From: Cesiribacteraceae bacterium YIM B00369
GTDB taxonomy: Bacteria > Bacteroidota > Bacteroidia > Cytophagales > Cyclobacteriaceae
Assembly (NCBI GenBank): GCA_017948555.1
Contig: JAFMYY010000017.1
Coordinates: 1-64,000, forward strand
Length of the DNA: 64,000 bases
Direction: 5' to 3'
Shown here: piece by piece, positions 44,620-51,808 of the stretch
Position numbering within the stretch: the first letter of the stretch is position 1
Layout: each line of letters opens with the position of its first letter
Notes under the pieces: generated by a model
Told to the model about the DNA's origin: nothing
The model's input: only the letters and a program-made list of their open reading frames with translations
Database searches by the model: none
Translations under genes and position numbers: made by a program

Positions 44620-44652
44620 CAAATGTATGAAAATATTATTGATTATTTGCAA
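44620..44652 (-). promoter_or_regulatory. Candidate promoter between ACBP and deaD
   Basis: On the minus strand TTG (44650-44652) and TACATTTG (44620-44627) are separated by 22 bp. TACATTTG matches TAnnTTTG. The -33 part overlaps the end of the ACBP gene. Confidence 0.45.
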
Positions 44653-44896
44653 GCTTCTCTACAAAATTCACATATTCTTCCTGAGCCTCTTCCTGTGGCT
44701 TGCCTTTTAATGCGGCCCATACATCATATTTTGCAATAGCCTTAAAGTCAAACCCGCCCGGGCGCTCCCCGCTTACATCACCCTCAGTAGCCTGCTTATA
44801 CAGCGCATAAAGGGAAAGGAGCTCCTCATTGGAAGGCCTCTCTGTTAATGATTTAGATCTATTTACTGCCTGGTCGAACTGTTCCTGTGTTGCCAT
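44636..44896 (-). CDS. Acyl-CoA-binding protein
   Basis: An 86-residue four-helix ACBP of standard length. Hallmarks are LLSLYALYKQATEGD and KYDVWAALKGKPQEEAQEEY, which contain the Tyr, Lys and Trp residues that bind acyl-CoA. It buffers and carries long-chain acyl-CoA in the cytosol. It lies upstream of deaD on the same strand. ACBP is mainly eukaryotic but is found in a number of bacteria, including Bacteroidota. Confidence 0.9.
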   Translation of the reverse strand: MATQEQFDQAVNRSKSLTERPSNEELLSLYALYKQATEGDVSGERPGGFDFKAIAKYDVWAALKGKPQEEAQEEYVNFVEKLANNQ

Positions 44897-44959
44897 ATAT
44901 TTATTTTTTTTGTTTTGAGGTAAAAACTCCGATTTATTTCATAAACACATAAAAAGTTT

Positions 44960-45054
44960 CATTGCCATCCTGACGCAGGAAGGATCTTGCCCCGTTTAAA
45001 AAACCAAAGAGCTATTTATTTGGAAAGATGCCTCCTGATGTCGGCATGACAATG
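44960..45054. repeat. Palindromic GTCAT repeat, copy P2
   Basis: Starts cattgccatcctgacgcagg and ends gtcggcatgacaatg. Its centre (agagctatttatttgg) is the reverse complement of the centre of P7. Confidence 0.75.
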
Positions 45055-45142
45055 CGGGCTCATAAACTAAAATTAAAGTATGCCGGACTACTTATGTCCC
45101 TAAATATAAGAAATAGTCTGCATGCATACTAAAATATCGGCA

Positions 45143-45177
45143 TAAAAAAACTCCGGAGCCTCAAAACCCCGGAGTTC
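45143..45177 (-). terminator. Intrinsic terminator of gltA
   Basis: aactccgg pairs with ccggagtt around a 12-nt loop, followed on the minus strand by a T-run. Confidence 0.75.
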
Positions 45178-45193
45178 AAAATATGTACACTAA

Positions 45194-45228
45194 AAGTCTC
45201 AAGTCTCAAGTCTCAAGTCTCAGGTCTC
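45194..45228. repeat. Heptameric tandem array (aagtctc, five units)
   Basis: aagtctc is repeated four times, then aggtctc, ending ten bases before the gltA stop codon (45239, minus strand). Confidence 0.85.
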
Positions 45229-45238
45229 TCCCCTCAAA

Positions 45239-46525
45239 CTATCTCTTTGAAATATCAGTATAGTCACGCTGTTCTGCGCCTACGTAAACCTGACGGGGAC
45301 GGCCGATTGGCTCATTGTTGTCGCGCATTTCTTTCCACTGGGCAATCCAGCCCGGTAAACGGCCAAGGGCAAACATTACCGTGAACATTTCAGTAGGGAT
45401 GCCCATTGCACGGTAGATGATGCCGGAGTAGAAATCCACGTTAGGATAAAGCTTGCGCTCCACGAAATAGTCATCCTTAAGGGCAGCTTCCTCAAGTCCT
45501 TTGGCAATGTCAAGCACAGGGTCATTAACACCAAGTTTAGCTAATACATCGTCGGCAGCCTTTTTAATGATTTTGGCACGCGGATCAAAGTTCTTGTAAA
45601 CACGGTGGCCAAAGCCCATCAGGCGGAAAGGATCATTTTTGTCTTTAGCCTTGTTCAGGAACTTGGTAGTGTCGCCGCCATCTTCCTTAATCGCTTCCAG
45701 CATTTCAATAACCGCCTGGTTTGCTCCGCCATGCAGAGGCCCCCAGAGGGCGTTAATGCCTGCAGATATAGAAGAGTAAAGGCTGGCCTGTGACGAACCA
45801 ACAATACGAACGGTAGAGGTGGAGCAGTTTTGCTCATGATCTGCATGCAGGATCAGTAATTTATCAAGTGCGGAAGCAACTACAGGATCCACTTCATATT
45901 CATTGCCCGGAAGGCCGTACATCATTTTCATGAAGTTTGAGCAGTAGTCCAGTTTGTTGTCAGGGTAAATAACCGGATGGCCGATCTTATTTTTGTATGC
46001 CCATGCAGTAAAGGTAGGCAGTTTAGCCAGGAGGCGGATAATGCTCAGGTCAATATCGTCCTCGCTGCGGTTAGGGGCAAGAGAGCCGGGATAGAATGCA
46101 GTAAGGCTGCACACCAGGGAAGACAGTACGCCCATCGGGTGAGCTTTGGAAGGAAAACCGTCGAGGATCTTCTTGATGTCTTCGTGAACGAAAGTATGCT
46201 TTGAAATTCTGTTTTTAAAGTTGGTGAAGGTTTCCGTATCAGGAAGCTCACCGTAAATCAGCAGGTATGCTACTTCCAGGAAAGAAGATTTATCTGCAAG
46301 ATCTTCGATGCTGTATCCTCTGTAGCGTAGAATGCCTTGTTCACCATCTAAAAAAGTAATAGCGCTTTTTGTGGATCCTGTGTTCTTAAAGCCAGGGTCA
46401 AGGGTAATCAGCCCGCTTTCAGCCCGGAGTTTGCTGATATCTATTGCCTGCTCATTTTCGGAGCCTGTAGTAACCGGTAGTTCGTAGGTGTTCCCGTTAA
46501 ACTTTATCTCTGCGGTATTGGACAT
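45239..46525 (-). CDS. gltA: Citrate synthase
   Basis: A 428-residue type II citrate synthase of normal length. It condenses acetyl-CoA and oxaloacetate in the TCA cycle. Conserved segments are DGEQGILRYRGYSIEDLA, LHADHEQNCSTSTVRIVGSS (catalytic His), LWGPLHGGANQAV (catalytic His), MGFGHRVYKNFDPRA and the Asp in PNVDFYSG. It stands alone with its own terminator. Both flanks carry heptamer arrays (45194-45228 and 46554-46581). Confidence 0.95.
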   Translation of the reverse strand: MSNTAEIKFNGNTYELPVTTGSENEQAIDISKLRAESGLITLDPGFKNTGSTKSAITFLDGEQGILRYRGYSIEDLADKSSFLEVAYLLIYGELPDTETFTNFKNRISKHTFVHEDIKKILDGFPSKAHPMGVLSSLVCSLTAFYPGSLAPNRSEDDIDLSIIRLLAKLPTFTAWAYKNKIGHPVIYPDNKLDYCSNFMKMMYGLPGNEYEVDPVVASALDKLLILHADHEQNCSTSTVRIVGSSQASLYSSISAGINALWGPLHGGANQAVIEMLEAIKEDGGDTTKFLNKAKDKNDPFRLMGFGHRVYKNFDPRAKIIKKAADDVLAKLGVNDPVLDIAKGLEEAALKDDYFVERKLYPNVDFYSGIIYRAMGIPTEMFTVMFALGRLPGWIAQWKEMRDNNEPIGRPRQVYVGAEQRDYTDISKR

Positions 46526-46553
46526 GATTGAAAAGTTTATATATGTTAAATTA

Positions 46554-46581
46554 GTATTGAGTAGTGAGTAGTGAGTATTGA
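46554..46581. repeat. Heptameric tandem array (gtagtga type, four units)
   Basis: Units gtattga, gtagtga, gtagtga, gtattga, about 30 bp upstream of the gltA start. Confidence 0.8.
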
Positions 46582-47133
46582 GTTCCTGAAGGTTTTAGTC
46601 CTCCATGGGGAAAAATGGGTTGGCTGTTTCTGCCCCCTCTTTTATTTTTTTTCAACACTTTATACAACCTGCTGTATTTTTCTGCTTTCAGCGCGAATAT
46701 AATACAAAAAATGGGTTTAATGAATTAGTTTTGGTGTTCAAACAAAAAATAATCCTGTTTAAGGCCATTTCAATCGGATTAGCAGCCTCTGTTTCTGCTT
46801 CTCCAGGGCTCCCTGAAAAGGGGTTAATCAGTAACTAAAAGTTTGCAGGACAGTGATTTTAAAAAATCATTCCTGCAGGTATAAATGCTGAGGGTGCGGA
46901 ATTTAAACATGAAAAAAAATTTTTCTCATGCGCGTAAAATAATTTTGTTGTGGCTTTTGAATTAGCGGAATGTGCCTGAAATATTGTTGGATTTGCATGT
47001 TTTTAAATGATAATTATGCAGGTTCAGGGAAAATGCTGCAGAAATACATAATGTATGTTAATAAATAAAGTATATATACTTAATTTGTTCAATTTGTTTC
47101 CGGATTTGATGAAAGCTCTGAAAAATTGATTTG

Positions 47134-47226
47134 AGTATCCCGACCTCAGGAGAGATCTTTCCTAATAAAGGGTCTTTTGAAAGTTTCAGACTGATTAAGA
47201 TGCCTCCTGAGGTCGGCATGACAAAG
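47134..47226. repeat. Palindromic GTCAT repeat, copy P3
   Basis: ccgacctcaggag in the left arm pairs perfectly over 13 bp with ctcctgaggtcgg in the right arm. The outer end is gcatgacaaag. Confidence 0.75.
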
Positions 47227-47302
47227 CGTGCTGTTAAGCCAAAAATTGATTATGTTCTCTTGCTTTAAGTGCATGGCAGGATTCTATTTCCATAATAGCC
47301 TG

Positions 47303-47411
47303 CTTTGTCATCCCGACAAAGCAGGGATCTTTCCAATAAAATAGCTCCTAAGGGGCTTCAGGCAAAGAAAGATACTTCCGCGCGGCGGCCGCCTTCGTCA
47401 GTATGACAATG
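47303..47411. repeat. Palindromic GTCAT repeat, copy P4
   Basis: Starts ctttgtcatcccgac and ends cgtcagtatgacaatg. The centre has atagctcctaaggggcttca, the same class as P1 and P7. The right arm has a GC-rich insertion (cgcgcggcggccg). Confidence 0.75.
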
Positions 47412-47554
47412 ATGCTATTTATGCTCAAAATAATTCTGTCTTAGTCCTTAGCTGATTTCCCCGAAAATAAGAACGATTAAACCTTAATATCACTTAGGAG
47501 ATATCCTTTCTCATTCAATCCTCCCGGTCCTCTCTCATTCTATCATTATTTTTA

Positions 47555-47562
47555 TATATTTG
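47555..47562 (+). promoter_or_regulatory. Candidate -7 box of the polysaccharide export gene
   Basis: TATATTTG matches TAnnTTTG and lies 21 bp before the ATG at 47584. The -33 element is not clear. Confidence 0.35.
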
Positions 47563-47583
47563 GGGTTAAATCAGATTAACTAT

Positions 47584-48369
47584 ATGTATAGGTTATTACC
47601 AGTACTCCTCTTTGTGTTGCTTTTTGCCCAATGCGTGCCTGTAAGGAAGCAAACTTACCTGCAGGAGCGCTCCCCGGAGTTAAAGCATTACCCTAAAGAT
47701 ACGGTGGTGAAATCCCTGTTGGTGGAGGATTATGAATATGCCCTCCAGCCCGGGGATATCCTTTCTGTGCGCATCAGCAGCCTTACCCCCGAGGAGTATG
47801 ATTTCTTCCGGCAGGCCGGCAGTACCGGGGGTGCATCAGGAACTGGACAGGACCCGCTGCTGACAGGTTATTTAATTGAGCCTGACGGCACCATACAGCT
47901 TCCGGTAGTCGGGGCAATTCCTGTGGCAGGTATGAGCCTGCAGGCGGCACGGCAGCAGATACTTAAAGCCGTCGATGGTTACCTTAAATCACCCACAGTA
48001 AATATTAAGCTCCTCAATTTTAACTTCACCATTTTAGGGGAAGTAGGCAGCCAGGGAACTTTTACCACTTTCAATCCTAAATACAGTATTATGGAAGCGG
48101 TAGGGAATGCCGGGGGCTTGTCTGAATTTGCTGACAGGGCCAATGTAAAGATCGTCCGCAGAAATGGTGAAAGGGTGGATATTGCTTTTGTGGATCTGCT
48201 GGACGACAACCTCATCGAATCCCCCTACTATTACCTGAAGCCAAATGATCTTATCGTGGTAAGACCGCTACAGGCTAAAACCTTCAGTACATTTACCTCC
48301 CGAAATATAACTTTTGGAATTGGAATCTTAAGTGCTCTTACTTTATTATTTATAAGATTAGGGAATTAA
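47584..48369 (+). CDS. Wza-like polysaccharide export outer-membrane lipoprotein
   Basis: A 261-residue protein with a lipoprotein leader (LLFAQC, Cys17). The Poly_export domain starts DYEYALQPGDILSVRI and is followed by SLBB-type segments (FTILGEVGSQGTF, SIMEAVGNAGGLSEFADR) and a C-terminal hydrophobic helix (FGIGILSALTLLF). The ATG at 47584 is preferred over an in-frame TTG at 47560. Such proteins form the outer-membrane channel for capsule or exopolysaccharide. It opens the surface-glycan locus and likely works with the Wzc-like kinase at 51809. Confidence 0.88.
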   Translation: MYRLLPVLLFVLLFAQCVPVRKQTYLQERSPELKHYPKDTVVKSLLVEDYEYALQPGDILSVRISSLTPEEYDFFRQAGSTGGASGTGQDPLLTGYLIEPDGTIQLPVVGAIPVAGMSLQAARQQILKAVDGYLKSPTVNIKLLNFNFTILGEVGSQGTFTTFNPKYSIMEAVGNAGGLSEFADRANVKIVRRNGERVDIAFVDLLDDNLIESPYYYLKPNDLIVVRPLQAKTFSTFTSRNITFGIGILSALTLLFIRLGN

Positions 48370-48392
48370 AAAGAAAGACTCACAGAAAGAGG

Positions 48393-48499
48393 GGTTCACG
48401 CAGAGAGCGCAGCGTTTTTTCGCAAAGGATGCAAAGATTTAGATCAAACAAAAAACTTAGCGAACTTCGCGAAAAACCTTAGCGCCCTTTGCGTGAACC
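48393..48499. repeat. ggttcacgcaaag repeat R1, inverted arms
   Basis: The left arm begins ggttcacgcagagagcgc and the right arm ends gcgccctttgcgtgaacc, forming a long imperfect palindrome just before fcl. Confidence 0.75.
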
Positions 48500-48516
48500 A
48501 CATCATCAAAACAATC

Positions 48517-49449
48517 ATGAATAAAGATTCAAAAATATACATCGCCGGCCATCGGGGTATGGTGGGAGGCGCCATTAAAAGAGCGCTTGAGAAAAGGGGC
48601 TATACTATTATAGTAACACGTACTTCTGCTGAACTGGACCTGCGGAAGCAGGAGAGTGTTGCGGAATTTTTTGCCCTGGAGAAACCGGAATATGTGTTTC
48701 TCGCAGCGGCAAAGGTGGGAGGCATTATGGCCAATAATACCTATCGGGCAGAGTTCCTGTACGATAACCTGATGATCGAGGCCAACATCATTCATTCCGC
48801 TTATCAGCAGGGCGTGAAAAAGCTGATGTTCCTGGGTTCTTCCTGTATTTATCCTAAAATGGCTCCGCAGCCCCTGAAGGAAGATTATCTTTTAACAGGG
48901 CCGCTGGAGCCGACCAATGAGCCTTATGCCATAGCAAAAATTGCGGGCATTAAATTATGTGAGGCTTACCGCGACCAGTATGGCTGCAACTTTATCTCTG
49001 TTATGCCCACCAACCTATATGGTTATGGCGATAATTACCACCCGCAGAATTCCCATGTACTTCCTGCCCTGATCCGCCGCTTCCATGAGGCGAAGGAAAA
49101 AGGGGAGCCGGAGGTAGTGGTTTGGGGTACCGGGACTCCGCGCCGCGAATTTCTTTTTGCAGATGATCTGGCAGATGCCTGCCTTTTCCTGATGGAGCAC
49201 TATAATGAGCGGGAGCTGGTGAATATTGGTACCGGCGAAGACATCCCCATTGGCGAGCTGGCCGCCCTGGTAAGTAAGGTTACCGCTTATAAGGGTGCAA
49301 TTTCCTTCGATACCACCAGGCCCGATGGCACTCCGCGTAAACTGATGGATGTGAGTAAGTTGCATCAGCTGGGCTGGCAACACTTTACTCTGCTTGAGGA
49401 GGGGGTTCAGGCTGCCTATCAGGACTTTAAGCAGCACTACCTCCGGTAA
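48517..49449 (+). CDS. fcl: GDP-L-fucose synthase
   Basis: A 310-residue SDR-type epimerase/reductase that converts GDP-4-keto-6-deoxymannose to GDP-L-fucose. The nucleotide site is AGHRGMVGG; catalytic motifs are SSCIYP and [24 protein letters not shown] is typical of the family. The ATG at 48517 (MNKDSKIY) is chosen; an in-frame GTG at 48493 falls inside repeat R1. Together with gmd it supplies fucose for the surface glycan. The two are normally adjacent but are split here by a GIY-YIG gene and repeats. Confidence 0.95.
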   Translation: MNKDSKIYIAGHRGMVGGAIKRALEKRGYTIIVTRTSAELDLRKQESVAEFFALEKPEYVFLAAAKVGGIMANNTYRAEFLYDNLMIEANIIHSAYQQGVKKLMFLGSSCIYPKMAPQPLKEDYLLTGPLEPTNEPYAIAKIAGIKLCEAYRDQYGCNFISVMPTNLYGYGDNYHPQNSHVLPALIRRFHEAKEKGEPEVVVWGTGTPRREFLFADDLADACLFLMEHYNERELVNIGTGEDIPIGELAALVSKVTAYKGAISFDTTRPDGTPRKLMDVSKLHQLGWQHFTLLEEGVQAAYQDFKQHYLR

Positions 49450-49555
49450 CTGATCATGTAAGAAAAAAGAGTTAGTTATCCCCGAATTTTCTCATTCTAA
49501 AGCGGATGGAGTGCGCGGATTTGTTACTTTTGTGTGGAGAAAGGAAGAGAGGAAG

Positions 49556-49604
49556 GGTTCACGCAAAGAGCGCGGAGTTCTTTCGCAAAGATCGGGAAGA
49601 AACG
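49556..49604 (+). repeat. ggttcacgcaaag repeat R2a
   Basis: Begins ggttcacgcaaagagcgcgg and ends gaagaaacga. Repeated directly 56 bp further on as R2b. Confidence 0.75.
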
Positions 49605-49611
49605 ATAGAGT

Positions 49612-49660
49612 GGTTCACGCAAAGGTCGCTAAGTTCTTTCGCTAAGAACGAAAGAAACGA
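49612..49660 (+). repeat. ggttcacgcaaag repeat R2b
   Basis: Begins ggttcacgcaaaggtcgcta and ends gaaagaaacga, 17 bp before the GIY-YIG start codon. Confidence 0.75.
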
Positions 49661-49676
49661 TTGGACAAAATTACAA

Positions 49677-49973
49677 ATGGCTGATCATAATTATTTCGTT
49701 TACATTCTTACAAATCCTGCTAAAACAGTTTTGTATACCGGAATGACTAACGACATAACTACCAGGTTAGCGCAACATTTGGAAAAGCGTGGCACAAAGG
49801 AAAGCTTTGCAGGAAAATACCACTGCTATAATCTGGTTTATTGGGAAAGGCATCAGTTTGTACAGCATGCCATAGAAAGAGAAAAAGAGATCAAGGGGTG
49901 GAGCAGAAAGAAAAAGGAAAGATTAATAGAAGAGTTTAACCCTGACTGGAAGTTCCTGAACGGGGAAGTATAG
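49677..49973 (+). CDS. GIY-YIG nuclease family protein
   Basis: A 98-residue single-domain GIY-YIG protein of the UPF0213 type. The GIY equivalent is FVYILTN, the YIG equivalent YTGMTN, followed by Arg in TTRLAQH and the helix AIEREKEIKGWSRKKKERLI with the metal-binding Glu; FNPDW ends the domain. The ATG at 49677 (MADHNYFVY) is chosen because sequence upstream in the same frame is repeat R2. It has no accessory DNA-binding domain. It lies between fcl and gmd and is flanked by R2 and the inverted R3, which suggests a small inserted unit (inference). Confidence 0.85.
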   Translation: MADHNYFVYILTNPAKTVLYTGMTNDITTRLAQHLEKRGTKESFAGKYHCYNLVYWERHQFVQHAIEREKEIKGWSRKKKERLIEEFNPDWKFLNGEV

Positions 49974-50054
49974 ATATCAGTATCAAATCTTTTTCCTGTA
50001 AAGAAATAAGGCAGGAATTAGAAGATGAAACCCGGTATTGCCAAAATAAACCAG

Positions 50055-50150
50055 CTTTGTCATCTCGACCTCAGGAGAGATCTGTCGGAGTAGGAGGTTA
50101 AGTAGGATAATAGAAAGGAAGAAAGATCCTTCCTTCGTCAGGATGACAAT
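50055..50150. repeat. Palindromic GTCAT repeat, copy P5
   Basis: Starts ctttgtcatctcgacc and ends cgtcaggatgacaat. The centre (gagtaggaggttaag) defines a second subclass shared with P6. Confidence 0.8.
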
Positions 50151-50196
50151 GATACTTAGTGGGACAAAAATAGTAACTACTGTCAAACCAAGCCAG

Positions 50197-50292
50197 CTTT
50201 GTCATCCCGACCATAGGAGGGATCTTGCAGAGTAACAGGTTCAAATGGGTAACCGAAATGAAGAAAGATCCCTCGTTCCTCAGCATGACAAG
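50197..50292. repeat. Palindromic GTCAT repeat, copy P6
   Basis: Starts ctttgtcatcccgacc and ends cagcatgacaag. Its centre (gagtaacaggttcaa) matches P5. The two copies are about 46 bp apart in direct orientation. Confidence 0.8.
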
Positions 50293-50352
50293 GAGAGTGG
50301 TTTTTTTCGACGAAACCACAATTGAGGCGATACTATAACCAAAATAAAAAAA

Positions 50353-50375
50353 ACTTAGCGCTCTTTGCGTGAACC
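50353..50375 (-). repeat. ggttcacgcaaag repeat R3 (inverted)
   Basis: cttagcgctctttgcgtgaa is the reverse complement of the start of R2. It lies 30 bp before the gmd start. Confidence 0.7.
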
Positions 50376-50404
50376 CCTTTTGCACAGACCTGACCAAAAT
50401 AAAT

Positions 50405-51514
50405 ATGAAAGTTGCACTTATCACCGGGATTACCGGACAGGATGGCGCCTACCTGGCGGAATTATTATTGAAGAAAGGCTATATGGTGCATGGCATCAAG
50501 CGCCGTACTTCCCTTTTTAATACAGACAGGATCGATCACCTGTACCAGGACCCCCATGAAAAGCAGCTGCGGCTGAAGCTGCATTATGGCGATCTTACCG
50601 ATTCCACGAACCTGATCAGGATTATCCAGGAAGTGCAGCCGGATGAGATCTATAATCTGGCGGCTATGAGCCATGTAAAGGTAAGCTTCGATACGCCTGA
50701 GTATACTGCCAATGCCGATGGTTTGGGTACCCTCCGTATTCTGGAAGCAGTTCGCTTATTAGGATTAACAGAAAAAACCCGTGTTTATCAGGCATCCACT
50801 TCAGAGTTATACGGACTTGTGCAGGAAGTACCTCAGAAAGAAACCACCCCTTTCTACCCGCGCTCTCCCTATGCAGTAGCCAAGATGTACGCCTTCTGGA
50901 TCACGGTTAACTACCGCGAAGCCTATAATATGTTTGCCTGCAACGGCATCCTTTTTAATCACGAATCACCCATCCGCGGTGAAACTTTCGTAACCCGTAA
51001 GATTACCCGTGCAGCTGCCCGCATTGCTTTGGGCATGCAGGAAAAAATGTTCCTCGGTAACCTCGACGCTCAACGCGACTGGGGCCATGCCAAGGATTAT
51101 GTGGAAGGCATGTACCGCATTCTGCAGGCTGATAAAGCAGCTGATTATGTACTTGCTACTGGGATTACCACACCGGTGCGTGACTTCATCAAAATGACCT
51201 TTGCTGAAATGGGCATAGAGATTGAATTTAAAGGCAAGGGAGTGGATGAGAAAGGTTATGTAAAAAGCAGCAGCAAGGAGCATTCCCTTCCGGCCGGACA
51301 GGAAATCGTAAGTGTCGATCCTGCTTATTTCCGCCCTACAGAAGTGGAACTGCTGATTGGCGATGCCACCAAAGCCCGAACTGAGCTGGGCTGGGAACCA
51401 AAGTATGACCTTCCTGCTTTGGTGAAAGATATGGCAGCTTCCGACCTGGAACTAATGAAGCGCGAAAAGCATTTGATGGATGCAGGTTATAATACCTTTA
51501 ACTATTACGAATAA
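50405..51514 (+). CDS. gmd: GDP-mannose 4,6-dehydratase
   Basis: A 369-residue SDR enzyme that makes GDP-4-keto-6-deoxymannose from GDP-mannose, the step before fcl. The nucleotide site is [10 protein letters not shown]; the catalytic Tyr-Lys is in [29 protein letters not shown] and [19 protein letters not shown] are diagnostic. The ATG at 50405 (MKVALITG) is chosen over an in-frame GTG at 50369 inside repeat R3. It is followed at once by R4, so gmd is bracketed by repeats. Confidence 0.95.
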   Translation: MKVALITGITGQDGAYLAELLLKKGYMVHGIKRRTSLFNTDRIDHLYQDPHEKQLRLKLHYGDLTDSTNLIRIIQEVQPDEIYNLAAMSHVKVSFDTPEYTANADGLGTLRILEAVRLLGLTEKTRVYQASTSELYGLVQEVPQKETTPFYPRSPYAVAKMYAFWITVNYREAYNMFACNGILFNHESPIRGETFVTRKITRAAARIALGMQEKMFLGNLDAQRDWGHAKDYVEGMYRILQADKAADYVLATGITTPVRDFIKMTFAEMGIEIEFKGKGVDEKGYVKSSSKEHSLPAGQEIVSVDPAYFRPTEVELLIGDATKARTELGWEPKYDLPALVKDMAASDLELMKREKHLMDAGYNTFNYYE

Positions 51515-51516
51515 GA

Positions 51517-51563
51517 GGGGGTTCACGCAAAGTTCGCTAAGGTTTTGCGCAAAGGGCGGGAAG
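51517..51563 (+). repeat. ggttcacgcaaag repeat R4
   Basis: ggttcacgcaaagttcgcta then gcgcaaagggcggg. It starts three bases after the gmd stop codon. Confidence 0.7.
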
Positions 51564-51620
51564 GATAATAAAAAAAGTACTAAGTACCACGACAGAATTA
51601 CCTTTACCAATAATAGTCAC

Positions 51621-51728
51621 CTTGTCATGCTGACGAAGGAAGCATCTTTCCAAATAAATAGCTCTTCAGGAGTATCTAATTCGGAAAGATCCGGCATCGG
51701 CCGTCCGACTCCTACGTCGGGATGACAA
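51621..51728. repeat. Palindromic GTCAT repeat, copy P7
   Basis: Starts cttgtcatgctgacgaagga and ends ctacgtcgggatgaca. Its arms are the inverse of those of P1, but the centre (atagctcttcaggagtatct) has the same orientation as P1. Confidence 0.8.
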
Positions 51729-51808
51729 ATTAGGCTGTTACGCTAAAATTAAGATTGTCCTCTAATTAATAAGTAAAAATTAAATATTAGTTAACAGAAT
51801 AAATTCCA

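Larger units (their letters stand above)
44897..45238. other. Intergenic region with palindromic repeat, terminator and heptamer array
   Basis: A 342-bp spacer holding copy P2 of the palindromic repeat (44960-45054), the gltA terminator (45143-45177) and a heptamer array (45194-45228). No gene is seen. Confidence 0.7.
46526..47583. other. Large intergenic region between gltA and the polysaccharide locus
   Basis: A 1058-bp AT-rich region marking the boundary between housekeeping genes and the polysaccharide cluster. It holds one heptamer array (46554-46581) and two palindromic repeats (47134-47226, 47303-47411). A 77-codon frame at 46605-46838 has atypical Phe-rich composition and was not accepted. 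Confidence 0.65.
49974..50404. other. Intergenic region packed with repeats
   Basis: A 431-bp spacer between the GIY-YIG gene and gmd, containing palindromic repeats P5 and P6 and the inverted R3 element. No gene is present. Confidence 0.75.
51515..51808. other. Intergenic region with R4 and P7 repeats
   Basis: A 294-bp spacer between gmd and the Wzc-like gene. It contains repeat R4 and palindromic copy P7, then a short AT-rich leader. Confidence 0.7.

Noticed and set aside
46605-46838. 77-codon frame upstream of gltA
   Set aside because: Phe-rich, lacks a ribosome site, and lies in a repeat-rich boundary region; no family resemblance.
48493-48516. GTG start for fcl inside repeat R1, and the matching GTG at 50369 for gmd
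   Set aside because: The extra residues come from repeat sequence and are absent from the conserved protein starts; downstream ATGs give standard N-termini.
49506-49676. N-terminal extension of 57 codons for the GIY-YIG protein
   Set aside because: It is translated from repeats R2a and R2b; the conserved domain starts at the ATG at 49677.
47134-51728. Palindromic repeats as simple transcription terminators
   Set aside because: Arms are separated by long conserved centres, lack consistent T-runs, and several occur in pairs away from gene ends.
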